Source: Mesorhizobium sp. WSM4306
Lineage (GTDB): Bacteria > Pseudomonadota > Alphaproteobacteria > Rhizobiales > Rhizobiaceae
DNA: 64,000 bases
Direction: 5' to 3'
Assembly (NCBI RefSeq): GCF_007003975.1
Contig: NZ_VFTC01000030.1
Location: forward strand, 1-64,000
Position 1 is the first letter of the stretch. Each line of letters begins with the position of its first letter. The notes under the pieces were generated by a model. The model was not told the origin of the DNA and did no database searches. It worked only from the letters and a program-made list of their open reading frames with translations. The translations under genes were made by a program, and so were the position numbers. Positions 8,761 to 16,869 of this stretch are shown here, piece after piece.

Positions 8761-10269
8761 TCAACTGGTGGCGAGTTCCATGACCGCGACATTGCTGGCT
8801 TCGCTGCGGTCGAGAATGCCGCGCTGCCGGCCACGGCTCAGCACCAGCACGCGGTGCGACAGCCCCAGCACTTCCTCGAGGTCGGAGCTTACCACCACCA
8901 CCGCCATGCCGGAGCGGGCGAGGTCGGCGATGACGTCGTAGATCGCCGCGCGCGCGCCGACATCGATGCCGCGCGTCGGCTCATCGAGGATAAACACCTT
9001 TGGTGGCCGCGACACCCATTTGGCGATGATCACCTTCTGCTGGTTGCCGCCGGAAAGTTTGCTCACTGCCTGGTTCGGCTTGCCCTTCACCCCGAGCCGC
9101 GAGATGCCGGCCTCGGCGAATTTCTGCACCGCCTTGGGAAACACCCAGCCCTTCGGCGCGACATGGTCGAAATTGCCGAATGCCAAATTTTCGCCGATTG
9201 TCTGGTCGAGCACGACGCCCTGCGCCTTGCGGTCCTCCGGCACCAGTACGACGCCGGCCTTGATCGCCGCCGCCGGGCCGCTGAGATGCACAGCTTGGCC
9301 CTCGACCCGCACCGAGCCCGACGAGATCGGGTCGGCGCCGGCGATCGCCCGCACCAGCTCGGTGCGGCCGGCGCCGATCAGCCCGGCAATGCCGAGGATT
9401 TCGCCTGCTTTGACCGAGAAGGAGACGTCGTTGAAACTCTTTTCCGGCGAGGACAGGTTCTCGACCTCGAGCAGCGTCTCCTCGCGCGGCGGCGACAGAT
9501 GCGGGAACATCCGCTCCACCGAGCGGCCGACCATCTGCTCCACCACGGTGCGCACGGGAATGTCGGCGCGCTCGTGGCGGGCGACGATGCGGCCGTCGCG
9601 CATCACCACGACGCGGTCGGCAATCTGCGCGATCTCGTCGAGGCGGTGGCTGATATAGATGAAGGACATGCCTTCGGCTTTCAACTTGCGGATCTGCTGG
9701 AACAAAAGCTCCGTCTCTTCGCCGCCAAGCGCTGCCGTCGGCTCGTCGAAGATCAAAAGCTCGGCATTGAGCGTCAGCGCCTTGGCGATCTCCACCTGCT
9801 GCTGGGCGGCGATGCGCAGCGTGCGCACCTTGCGCTCGGGCGAGACGTCGAGGCCGAGCCGCTTCAATTGCGCCGAGGCCTTGGCGTTCATCCCGGCGCG
9901 GTCGATGCGGCCGCCGCGCATCGGCAGGCGTCCGACATAGACGTTTTCCGCCACCGACAGGTCCGGCAATAGCTTCAGTTCCTGGTGGATCATGCCGACG
10001 CCGGCATCGATGGCGGCGGCGGGATTGGCGGGGGAGTAGGGTTTCCCCCGCCAGATGATGGTGCCCGCATCGGCCCTGGTCGAACCGGCGATGATGTTGG
10101 ACACCGTCGACTTGCCGGCGCCGTTTTCGCCGAGCAGCGCCACGACCTCGCCCGGCCGCACGTCGAAGCTCGCATCGGCCAGGACCTGGACCGGTCCGTA
10201 GCTCTTGCAGAGGCCGTTGACGAAGAGCCCATTGTGCGGGCTTTCGCTATGGCGAGACTCTGTGGACAT
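8761..10269 (-). CDS. Sugar ABC transporter ATP-binding protein (RbsA/MglA type)
   Basis: A 502-residue ATPase with two fused nucleotide-binding domains, the standard build of the CUT2 sugar family. Domain 1 has Walker A GENGAGKST (about residues 49-57) and the degenerate signature region RIAAQQQVEIAKAL followed by LIFDEPTAALG. Domain 2 has a modified Walker A (AGLIGAGRTEL) and a good signature LSGGNQQKVIIAKW with FILDEPTRGID. It pairs with the binding protein upstream and the permease beyond that. Cargo is probably a pentose, tetritol or related polyol. Confidence 0.9.
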   Translation of the reverse strand: MSTESRHSESPHNGLFVNGLCKSYGPVQVLADASFDVRPGEVVALLGENGAGKSTVSNIIAGSTRADAGTIIWRGKPYSPANPAAAIDAGVGMIHQELKLLPDLSVAENVYVGRLPMRGGRIDRAGMNAKASAQLKRLGLDVSPERKVRTLRIAAQQQVEIAKALTLNAELLIFDEPTAALGGEETELLFQQIRKLKAEGMSFIYISHRLDEIAQIADRVVVMRDGRIVARHERADIPVRTVVEQMVGRSVERMFPHLSPPREETLLEVENLSSPEKSFNDVSFSVKAGEILGIAGLIGAGRTELVRAIAGADPISSGSVRVEGQAVHLSGPAAAIKAGVVLVPEDRKAQGVVLDQTIGENLAFGNFDHVAPKGWVFPKAVQKFAEAGISRLGVKGKPNQAVSKLSGGNQQKVIIAKWVSRPPKVFILDEPTRGIDVGARAAIYDVIADLARSGMAVVVVSSDLEEVLGLSHRVLVLSRGRQRGILDRSEASNVAVMELATS

Positions 10270-10298
10270 CGTGGCGCTCTCTTACGCGGTGCGAGCTG

Positions 10299-11237
10299 TT
10301 ACGGGTGCTTGGCGATGAACTGCTCGACATTGTCCTTGGTGGTCAGCGTCGCATCCTGCAGCTGCTCGGCCGGAATGCTTTCGCCAGCCACCAGCTTGAT
10401 CGCCGCATCGACCGCGAGCCTGCCCATGCCTTGCGTCTGCTGCGTCGCGGTGACGTCGAACACGCCGTCCTTCAGCGCCTTCAGCGCCGCAACGTCGCCA
10501 TCGAAGCCGGCAACCCAGACCTTGTGGCCGGGATTGGCGACCTTGACCGCCTGTGCCGCGCCCAGCGCCAGCGCATCGGCCTGGCCGATGACGATGGAGA
10601 CATCGGGATGCGACTGCAGCAGGTCCTGCGTCAGCTTGAAACCTTCGTCCTGATGCCAGCCTTCGCTCCACAATTCGCCGACCACCTTGATGTCGGGGTA
10701 GCCCTTGAGCGCTTCGCCGCAGCCCTTCGAGCGGTCGACTTCCGGCGTCGTGCCCTTCTGGCCGTGGATGATGATCAGCTCACCTTTGCCGCCGGCCTGC
10801 TTGGCAATGTAGTCGCACACCGCTTGCGCCGAGGCGACGCTGTTGGTGGCGATGAAGGTGTCGCCGGGCGCGCCGTCGGCGTTGCGGTCGACATTGATCA
10901 CCGGGATGCTGGCTGCCTTGGCGGTCTTGGTCGGCACGGTGGCGGCGGTAGCGCCGGCCGGAATGTAGATCAGCGCGTCGATGTTCTGCGTGATCAAATC
11001 CTGTACCTGGCTGACCTGCGTTGCCGAATCGCCCTTGGCGTCGACGGTGACGATCTCGATGCCCTTCTCCTTACCGTAGGCTTCGACGGACTGCTTGATC
11101 TGGTTGAAGAAGTCGGCCTGCAGATTGGCAACGGCGAGGCCGAGTTTCTTGGCCTCTTTGGCCGAGGCTATGTCGGTCAGGCCGAGCAGCGGAATGATTG
11201 CGGCCGCGGCAAGCAGCAGTGAACGTTTGGTCAGCAT
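10299..11237 (-). CDS. Periplasmic sugar-binding protein (RbsB type)
   Basis: A 312-residue type-I periplasmic binding protein. An N-terminal signal peptide ends near DIASAKEAKK. The fold signature is clear: KLGLAVANLQADFFNQIKQS at the start, then INVDRNADGAPGDTFIATNS, and GFDGDVAALKALKDG near the C-terminus. It captures the sugar or polyol for the permease and the double ATPase. It stands between the two in the operon, an order seen in many rhizobial CUT2 systems. Confidence 0.88.
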   Translation of the reverse strand: MLTKRSLLLAAAAIIPLLGLTDIASAKEAKKLGLAVANLQADFFNQIKQSVEAYGKEKGIEIVTVDAKGDSATQVSQVQDLITQNIDALIYIPAGATAATVPTKTAKAASIPVINVDRNADGAPGDTFIATNSVASAQAVCDYIAKQAGGKGELIIIHGQKGTTPEVDRSKGCGEALKGYPDIKVVGELWSEGWHQDEGFKLTQDLLQSHPDVSIVIGQADALALGAAQAVKVANPGHKVWVAGFDGDVAALKALKDGVFDVTATQQTQGMGRLAVDAAIKLVAGESIPAEQLQDATLTTKDNVEQFIAKHP

Positions 11238-11348
11238 GTGTTTCCTCCGTTGATAGTCAAACTGTCCCGCCAGCGCATCGCGCCCCTTGGAACATCCCAG
11301 TTTCGGATCGACCGATCCGTCTATCGCCCGGACGCTCCGGGCGAATTC

Positions 11349-12359
11349 CTATTGTGCTCGCCGGCGCCAGGTGTCGGTGGCGACCGCCAGCGCGATCACC
11401 ACGCCGATCACCACCTGCTGGATGAAGGGCGAGACGCCGAGCAGATTGAGCCCGTTGCGCAGCACGCCGATGATGAGCACGCCGACCGCGGTGCCGCCGA
11501 TCGAGCCGACGCCGCCCGACAGGCTGGCGCCGCCGATTACCACGGCGGCGATGGTGTCGAGCTCATAGCCGAGGCCGGAGCTCGGCTGCACCGAATCCAG
11601 CCGCGCCGCCAACACGATGCCGGCAAGCCCGGCGAGCACGCCGCAGATCGCGTAGACCCAGTTGGTCAGCGACTTCACCGGAATGCCGGAGAGCCGCGCC
11701 ACCTCGGCGCTGCCGCCGATGGCGTAAAGGCTGCGGCCGGTGGCGCGGTAGTTGAGGAAGATGGCGAAGATGATCGCCAGCACCATCATCAATCCGACGG
11801 TCACCGACAGGAAGCCGAAATGGCGGATGATCGACAAGTTGGTGAACCAGTCGGGGAAGCCGACGATCTGCGAGCCGTCGGTGATCATGTTGGCAAGACC
11901 GCGCGCCACCGACATCATCGCCAACGTGGCGATGAAGGGCGGCAGCCGGGTGACGGTCACCAGCAGGCCGGACACCAGTCCGCAAAGGCCGGCGACGACC
12001 AGTCCGGCGATGACGCCGGCCGCAAGGCCGAGATTGAGATAATCGGGGTGGGCGACGAAGCCCATCACCATGGCGGCCAGCGCCAGCACCGAGCCGACCG
12101 AGAGATCGATGCCGCCGATCAGGATCACCAGCGTCATGCCGATCGCCATGATGCCGAGCACGGTGATCTGGTCGAGCACGTTGAGGATGTTGCGCACGGT
12201 GAGGAATGTGTCGGTGGTCAGGGTCAGCGCCAGGCACAAAAGCGCCAGCCCGATCAACGGCCCCATGGTTCCGGCGAACAGCGCCGAAAGCTTCGCGCTC
12301 GTCGCGCCTTGCGCGCCGGTCGCGACTTTCAACTCGCTTGCATCATTGCTCACGGCCAC
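11349..12359 (-). CDS. Sugar ABC transporter permease (RbsC type)
   Basis: A 336-residue CUT2 permease with about eight to ten hydrophobic segments and the family-typical stretch GIMAIGMTLVILIGGIDLSVGS. I place the start at a GTG (12359) directly after GGAGGAGACGAA; a longer frame from 12419 lacks a good ribosome site and adds polar residues unlike the family. It is first in the leftward transport and dehydrogenase operon and diverges from the SorC-type regulator. Confidence 0.85.
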   Translation of the reverse strand: MAVSNDASELKVATGAQGATSAKLSALFAGTMGPLIGLALLCLALTLTTDTFLTVRNILNVLDQITVLGIMAIGMTLVILIGGIDLSVGSVLALAAMVMGFVAHPDYLNLGLAAGVIAGLVVAGLCGLVSGLLVTVTRLPPFIATLAMMSVARGLANMITDGSQIVGFPDWFTNLSIIRHFGFLSVTVGLMMVLAIIFAIFLNYRATGRSLYAIGGSAEVARLSGIPVKSLTNWVYAICGVLAGLAGIVLAARLDSVQPSSGLGYELDTIAAVVIGGASLSGGVGSIGGTAVGVLIIGVLRNGLNLLGVSPFIQQVVIGVVIALAVATDTWRRRAQ

Positions 12360-12426
12360 TTCGTCTCCTCCGTCAGCGAAACGGCGATGGCCTGCCGTCC
12401 GCTCTTGTTCACCAGGCACCTCCCTG

Positions 12427-12473
12427 TGAACAATTTATCTTTGATATGCAATTTTGTTCAGCTAAACTGTTCA
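12427..12473. promoter_or_regulatory. Cluster of TGAACA motifs between permease and SorC regulator
   Basis: Three copies of TGAACA: one forward (12427-12432) and two reversed (12455-12460, 12468-12473). The first two form an inverted repeat, TGAACAATTT against AATTTTGTTCA. The region separates the divergent permease and regulator genes. The same hexamer recurs twice upstream of the kinase/DRL operon at 16748-16773. It is probably the SorC-type regulator's operator. Confidence 0.55.
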
Positions 12474-12603
12474 TTAGAAAATTGTCAAGAGCCGTTGCGC
12501 CACTCGGCCACGGTTTGCGCCACCGGGCGGTTTGTCCTAGGGAAGGCCAGGGGGCGGCGCTTTGCGGAAAGATTTCCGAAATCTGCCGCGGGAGGGCACG
12601 AGC

Positions 12604-13566
12604 ATGGCGACCGTCGAAAACGAGAAGGCCTCGCGTTTCCCCGATGCCGAGCTGAAGGCCCGCGCTGCCTGGCACTATTATGTCGAGGGCCTGACGCAGG
12701 AGCGCATTTCGGAAATCCTCGGCGTAGGCAGGATCAAGGTCCACCGCATTCTCTCAGCCGCCCGCGAGGAGGGCATTGTCCAGTTCCGCATTCGCGACAG
12801 TGTCGTCGAATGCGTGCAGCTTGAGGAAAGCCTCAGGCAGCGCTTTGGACTCAGTCAGGCCGTCGTGGTGCCGTCGGCCGCCGACCGCAGCAACGCGCCA
12901 CTGATGATCGGCCACGCCGCCGCCGCCTATCTCGCCGACAACGTCAATGCCGGCGACGTCATCGCGCTGGGCTGGGGCCGCACGCTGAAATTCGCCATCA
13001 ACGAACTGCCAAGGCGGCCGATCGCCAGAACCACGGTCGTTTCGATGCTCGGCGGTCTCACCCATGCGCAGCCGCTCAACCCGACCGAAAGCGCCTGGGA
13101 ATTCGCCGAGAAGATCGGCGCCGAATGTTTTCTGCTGCCGGTGCCGGTCTATGCCGACAGGCCCGAGCAGCGCGACGCCTTCATGAGCCAGCGCAGCGTT
13201 CAGGATGTCGTCTTCCGGGCGCGGCGGGCCAACATCGCCGTGCTCAGCGTCGGCTCGTTTTCCAACGACAGTCCGATCGCCAATTACGGCTTCATCAAGC
13301 CGAGCGAACTCGAGGAATTGCAGGCGGCCGGCGCGGTCGGCGACCTCTTGTGCCATTTCATCGACGCCGAGGGCCGCCCCGTCGACCATGAGGTCAACCG
13401 CCGCGTCTGCGCCTATCCGCTGCAGGAGCTTTCGGATATTCCGAGCATCATCCTGGTTTCAGGCGGGCAGGAGAAGGTGGCCGTGATGCGGGCGGCGCTC
13501 GCCGGGACGAAGGTATCGGTGCTGATCACCGACGAGGATGCCGCCAAGGGCCTGCTCAATCGCTGA
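12604..13566 (+). CDS. SorC/DeoR-type sugar-responsive regulator
   Basis: A 320-residue regulator of the SorC family, the family that includes the erythritol regulator EryD. Residues about 17-60 form the HTH (HYYVEGLTQERISEILGVGR followed by IKVHRIL). The rest is the sugar-binding domain with GWGRTLKFAINELP and LGGLTHA motifs. It starts at an ATG after GGGAGGGCACGAGC. It diverges from the ABC/SDR operon and is convergent with the kinase/DRL operon, so it sits between the two halves of one catabolic locus. Its effector is probably the phosphorylated sugar made by the kinase. Confidence 0.85.
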   Translation: MATVENEKASRFPDAELKARAAWHYYVEGLTQERISEILGVGRIKVHRILSAAREEGIVQFRIRDSVVECVQLEESLRQRFGLSQAVVVPSAADRSNAPLMIGHAAAAYLADNVNAGDVIALGWGRTLKFAINELPRRPIARTTVVSMLGGLTHAQPLNPTESAWEFAEKIGAECFLLPVPVYADRPEQRDAFMSQRSVQDVVFRARRANIAVLSVGSFSNDSPIANYGFIKPSELEELQAAGAVGDLLCHFIDAEGRPVDHEVNRRVCAYPLQELSDIPSIILVSGGQEKVAVMRAALAGTKVSVLITDEDAAKGLLNR

Positions 13567-13572
13567 ATGTCG

Positions 13573-13872
13573 CGGGCCTGTCGGAATTCGCACGGCTCCG
13601 GACGGCTGTCGTCCGACCAGTCGGCAAGCGCGATCGGCGTGAATTTTCCCGCGACCGGCTTGCCGCCGCCCAGATCCTTTGAGGCGACGCCCTTGCCGGT
13701 GAGAAAACTGATGTCGCAGCCGCCGAGTGTGGTCTCGACCGTGCCATCGGCTTTCTGCACGTTCCAGTCCCAGTCGCGGCTATAGCCGGCGACCAGGAAC
13801 TTGCCGCCGCGCCAGATTGGCGCGCCGGCGGATCGAAAACCGAAAATTTCCACCGGAAACGTCAGCTCGAGC
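13573..13872 (-). pseudogene. Coding-like remnant, family not recognised
   Basis: An open minus-strand frame of about 100 codons with protein-like composition (TFPVEIFGFR, APIWRGGKFLVAGYSRDWDW, GGCDISFLTGKGVASKDLGGG, TPIALADWSDDSRPEPCEF). It begins at the kinase stop without a convincing start codon and runs into the antisense of the SorC gene without its own stop. It therefore looks like the truncated tail of a lost gene rather than a working one. A small intact gene using an unusual start cannot be ruled out. Confidence 0.4.
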
Positions 13873-15360
13873 TCAGATCGCGCCCAGCCGCACATGGATG
13901 TCGCGGGTTGCGTGATAGAGGTCGCGGTAGATCGCCTTGCGCGTCCGGTAAGCCGACATCAGCGCCGTGTCCGGATCGACACGCCGGGCCGGCTCCGCCG
14001 CCATCGCCTTGGCTGCCTCTTCCGGCGAGGCGAACCAGCCGATCGCCGAAGCCGCCAGCATGGCCGCGCCAAGTGCGGCCGCCTCGTTGACCGGCGACAC
14101 GAGAAGCGACCGCTCGAGCACGCTGGCCATGATTTGCATCAGCAGCGCCGAATTGGTACCGCCGCCGGCGGCAATCATTTCCGCCGGTGTGCCAACGCTC
14201 TCGGCTTCCATCGCCTCGCTTGCGATGGCTTGCTCGAAAGCGATGCCTTCCAGCGTCGCGCGGAAGAGATGCTTCGGTTCATGGTTGAGCGACAGGCCGA
14301 CGACAGCGCCTCGCGCCGCGCCATCCCAATAGGGGCTCATGACACCGGCCCAATAGGGCATGACCAGCAGCCCATCACTGCCGGCCGCGATATCGACCGC
14401 AAGCTTCTCCAGTTTTGCTGCGGAGGTCGCGCCGGTGATGCGCACGATCCAGTCGACCAGTTGCATGCCCGAGCGCAGCACGGTCTCCAGCATGAAGCCG
14501 GAACCGGTCGGCGAGACCAGCGTGCGAAACGCGTCCGATGTGGTGACCGTGCCGGAATAGCAGCCGCTGACGACGCCGGAGCCGAGCGATAGATAGCTCT
14601 TGCCGGCGCCATAGACACCCATGCCGAGGCCCATAGCCTGGCCGTCGCCGGCACCGGCGACAATGGGTGTGCCAGCCTTCAGGCCGGTCAACTGCGCAAT
14701 GCTTTCGGCAAGTCCGCCGCAGATTTCGCCTGGACCGACCAGCGCCGGCAACTGCTCGGGCCTGAGTCCCGCGGCCGCGATGAGTTCGGGGCGCCATTCG
14801 CCTGTCGCGACGTCGATCAGCCCGAGCGGGTCGGCACTTGCCGTGCTGGTGACGAGATGGCCTGTAAGCCGATGGACGAAGAAGCCGTGAACATCGACGA
14901 GCGCGGCGGCGCTGTAGAGCACCTCCGGCTGGTGCTCCGCCAGCCAGGCGATGGCATAGAGAGCAGGCGTCGGGTCTGGCGGCTTGCCGCTCCAGTCGCG
15001 GATCACTTCGCGGCCGAGCTCGGCTGACAGCCGGGCGACTTGCGGTCGGGCGCGCTCGTCAAGCCACAGGATCGCGGGAATGAGCGGCTTGCCGGCATGA
15101 TCAATCAGCGTGAAGCTCTCGCGCTGATGGGCGATGGCGATCGCTGCTACGCGCGACGCTCCTATCTTGTCGGTGACCTGCTTCAGCCCGCCGACAAGGG
15201 CTGCCCACCAATGTTCGGCATCCTGCTCGAAATGGCCGGGCTTCGGGTTTGAAAGCGGATACGTCTCGCGTGCCTGGAAAAGCTCCGCGCCGTCGCGCGC
15301 GAAAGCGATCGCCTTCACCGCCGTCGTCGAGGCATCGATCCCGATAACGACATCGTCCAT
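13873..15360 (-). CDS. FGGY-family carbohydrate kinase
   Basis: A 495-residue ATP-dependent sugar kinase of the xylulokinase/glycerol kinase/erythritol kinase fold. N-terminal GIDASTTAVKAIAF is the first phosphate-binding motif; AIAHQRESFTLID and ILWLDERARPQV match the substrate side. The C-terminal half has GAGDGQAMGLGMG, LSLGSGVVSG and AAGGGTNSALLMQIMASVL, the FGGY signature region. It lies 19 bp after the DRL-like gene in a two-gene operon. It is likely to phosphorylate the polyol or ketose that the ABC/SDR operon supplies; the substrate cannot be assigned from sequence. Confidence 0.85.
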   Translation of the reverse strand: MDDVVIGIDASTTAVKAIAFARDGAELFQARETYPLSNPKPGHFEQDAEHWWAALVGGLKQVTDKIGASRVAAIAIAHQRESFTLIDHAGKPLIPAILWLDERARPQVARLSAELGREVIRDWSGKPPDPTPALYAIAWLAEHQPEVLYSAAALVDVHGFFVHRLTGHLVTSTASADPLGLIDVATGEWRPELIAAAGLRPEQLPALVGPGEICGGLAESIAQLTGLKAGTPIVAGAGDGQAMGLGMGVYGAGKSYLSLGSGVVSGCYSGTVTTSDAFRTLVSPTGSGFMLETVLRSGMQLVDWIVRITGATSAAKLEKLAVDIAAGSDGLLVMPYWAGVMSPYWDGAARGAVVGLSLNHEPKHLFRATLEGIAFEQAIASEAMEAESVGTPAEMIAAGGGTNSALLMQIMASVLERSLLVSPVNEAAALGAAMLAASAIGWFASPEEAAKAMAAEPARRVDPDTALMSAYRTRKAIYRDLYHATRDIHVRLGAI

Positions 15361-15379
15361 CACAGCTATTCCCGAAGGT

Positions 15380-16702
15380 TCAGGCAGCGTTGGTCACGAA
15401 CCGTCCGTCCGACTGGTCGAGACGACGGCGGATCTGCGTTATCACCATCGAATCGTCGGGTACACAATTTTCATAGGTGAGAAAGTCGCCGGTCTTGATT
15501 GGTTTGACCACCTTGGCGCGTTCGGCAAGCCCGAGCGGCAGCGCACCCTTGGCGCGCGCGTCCTCCCAGGTCATGGCAAAGCCGCGATAGTCCGTCTCGC
15601 CGATCATGCCGAGCGATTGCCCGGCGCCGAGGTCGCTCTTGGCCACCGCCACCGCTTCGGCCACCGGATGATCGAGCGGCTCCATGTCGGCGCGCTTGTA
15701 GACGACGGCACGCGCAGCCGACAGCGGCACTTCCAGGCTGGTCAGGTGGTAGGGGCGGAAGATCGTGAAATAGGGGCCCTTGCCGACCTTGAGGTCGATC
15801 ATCCGCTCCATGACGCGCGGATGCCTGGTTTCGATGACGCAGAACACGCCGGGCGCCACGCCCTTGCCTATGGAATAGTCGACCACGCCCTTGCGGTGCA
15901 GCACGCCGCCATCCTCGCGCGGGCAAAGCACGCTGGCGAGTTCCTCCAGCGTCGCGGTCGGGCCGTGCATGCCCGGCACGTCGGGCACCAGGCCCGTGGC
16001 GTTGGCGATCGCCACCATCTCGATCGCCGTCTTGGAGCCGTCGACGAACTCGACCAGCATGCGCGCATTCATGTTGCGCTCGGCCGCTTCCTTGGCGTAG
16101 TCGGCCGGCATGGCGTCGAACTTCAGCGGGTTGTTCTTGCCCTTGCCGGCGGCGATGATGTTGAAGCCGAGGCTGCGGGCAAAGCCGATGATCTCCAGCG
16201 TACAGGCAGGTTCGTCGCCGGCCGCTCCGGTGTAGACGACGCCCGCCTTGCGTGCCTCGTCCTTGAGGAAGCGCCCGATGGTGATGTCGGCCTCGACATT
16301 GAGCATGACGATGTGCTTGCCGTTTTTCATCACTTCGAGTGCAAACAGCGTGCCGATGTTGGGATTGCCGGTGGCGTCGATGATGACGTCGATACGGCCG
16401 GCCGCGGCCAGCGCGTGCAAATCCTCGGTGACAGCGATCTTGCCGGCCTCGATGACGCGGTCGATGGCAGACGCATTGGCGGCCTGCACGATGTCGGAAC
16501 GGTCATGGCCGGCCAGCAGCGCTGCATCGATCGCCGCTTGCGGCCGAACCTCGGAAATGGCACCGATCCGCATGCCGGGCATCAATGCCACCTGGACGAC
16601 GATATCGGTGCCCATCTGCCCGGCCCCGGCGAGACCGATGGTGATCGGGCCTTGAGCTTCAGCGCGCTGCAGAAGTTCCGCTGCAAATTGCGGATGGGCC
16701 AT
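15380..16702 (-). CDS. DRL-type NAD(P)-dependent oxidoreductase with C-terminal SAF domain
   Basis: A 440-residue protein. An N-terminal Rossmann domain related to homoserine dehydrogenase carries TIGLAGAGQMG (about residues 21-31) and DVIIDATGNPNIG. A central catalytic region has YTGAAGDEPACTLEIIGFA and AAGKGKNNPL. The C-terminus has an SAF-like segment (VAKSDLGAGQSLGMIG, LPLGLAERAKVVKPIKTGD). This build matches the DRL family, whose Brucella abortus member converts 1-deoxy-D-xylulose 5-phosphate to 2-C-methyl-D-erythritol 4-phosphate. Here it is paired with an FGGY kinase and preceded by TGAACA motifs, suggesting a catabolic reductoisomerase or dehydrogenase on a sugar phosphate. The family call is fair; the reaction is inference. 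Confidence 0.72.
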   Translation of the reverse strand: MAHPQFAAELLQRAEAQGPITIGLAGAGQMGTDIVVQVALMPGMRIGAISEVRPQAAIDAALLAGHDRSDIVQAANASAIDRVIEAGKIAVTEDLHALAAAGRIDVIIDATGNPNIGTLFALEVMKNGKHIVMLNVEADITIGRFLKDEARKAGVVYTGAAGDEPACTLEIIGFARSLGFNIIAAGKGKNNPLKFDAMPADYAKEAAERNMNARMLVEFVDGSKTAIEMVAIANATGLVPDVPGMHGPTATLEELASVLCPREDGGVLHRKGVVDYSIGKGVAPGVFCVIETRHPRVMERMIDLKVGKGPYFTIFRPYHLTSLEVPLSAARAVVYKRADMEPLDHPVAEAVAVAKSDLGAGQSLGMIGETDYRGFAMTWEDARAKGALPLGLAERAKVVKPIKTGDFLTYENCVPDDSMVITQIRRRLDQSDGRFVTNAA

Positions 16703-16747
16703 ATCGTTCCTCCAGTCGTGACGCGCCGCAGCGTCAAATCATCATTT

Positions 16748-16773
16748 TGAACATTCCTATTTCTAAATGAACA
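16748..16773. promoter_or_regulatory. Paired TGAACA motifs upstream of DRL/kinase operon
   Basis: Two direct copies of TGAACA, 20 bp apart, 46-71 bp upstream of the DRL start. They match the motif clustered at 12427-12473, tying the two operons to one regulator. Confidence 0.5.
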
Positions 16774-16809
16774 ATATTTCAACCGGCAATTTGGCAATCG
16801 TGGCGGGAT

Positions 16810-16869
16810 TCAAGTTGGGGCTTCGAGCCGGTAGTTGATCGGCGTTGCCTTGATGCGCTTGATCTTCAT
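16810..16869 (-). pseudogene. 19-codon stub of a second enolase-superfamily gene
   Basis: Directly coupled to the enolase gene by an ATGA overlap, this frame reads MKIKRIKATPINYRLEAPT and then stops. That is the typical N-terminus of a mandelate racemase/muconate lactonising enzyme (KI.RI.A.P...LEAP). The remaining 350 or so residues are missing, and the DRL promoter region begins at once. It looks like the scar of a deletion or rearrangement that removed a second enolase gene. Confidence 0.65.

Noticed and set aside
15380..16702. DRL-like gene as the housekeeping DXR replacement of the MEP pathway
   Set aside because: Its operon with an FGGY kinase and sugar-regulator motifs suggests inducible catabolism; the genome probably has a normal dxr, though I cannot see it in this window.
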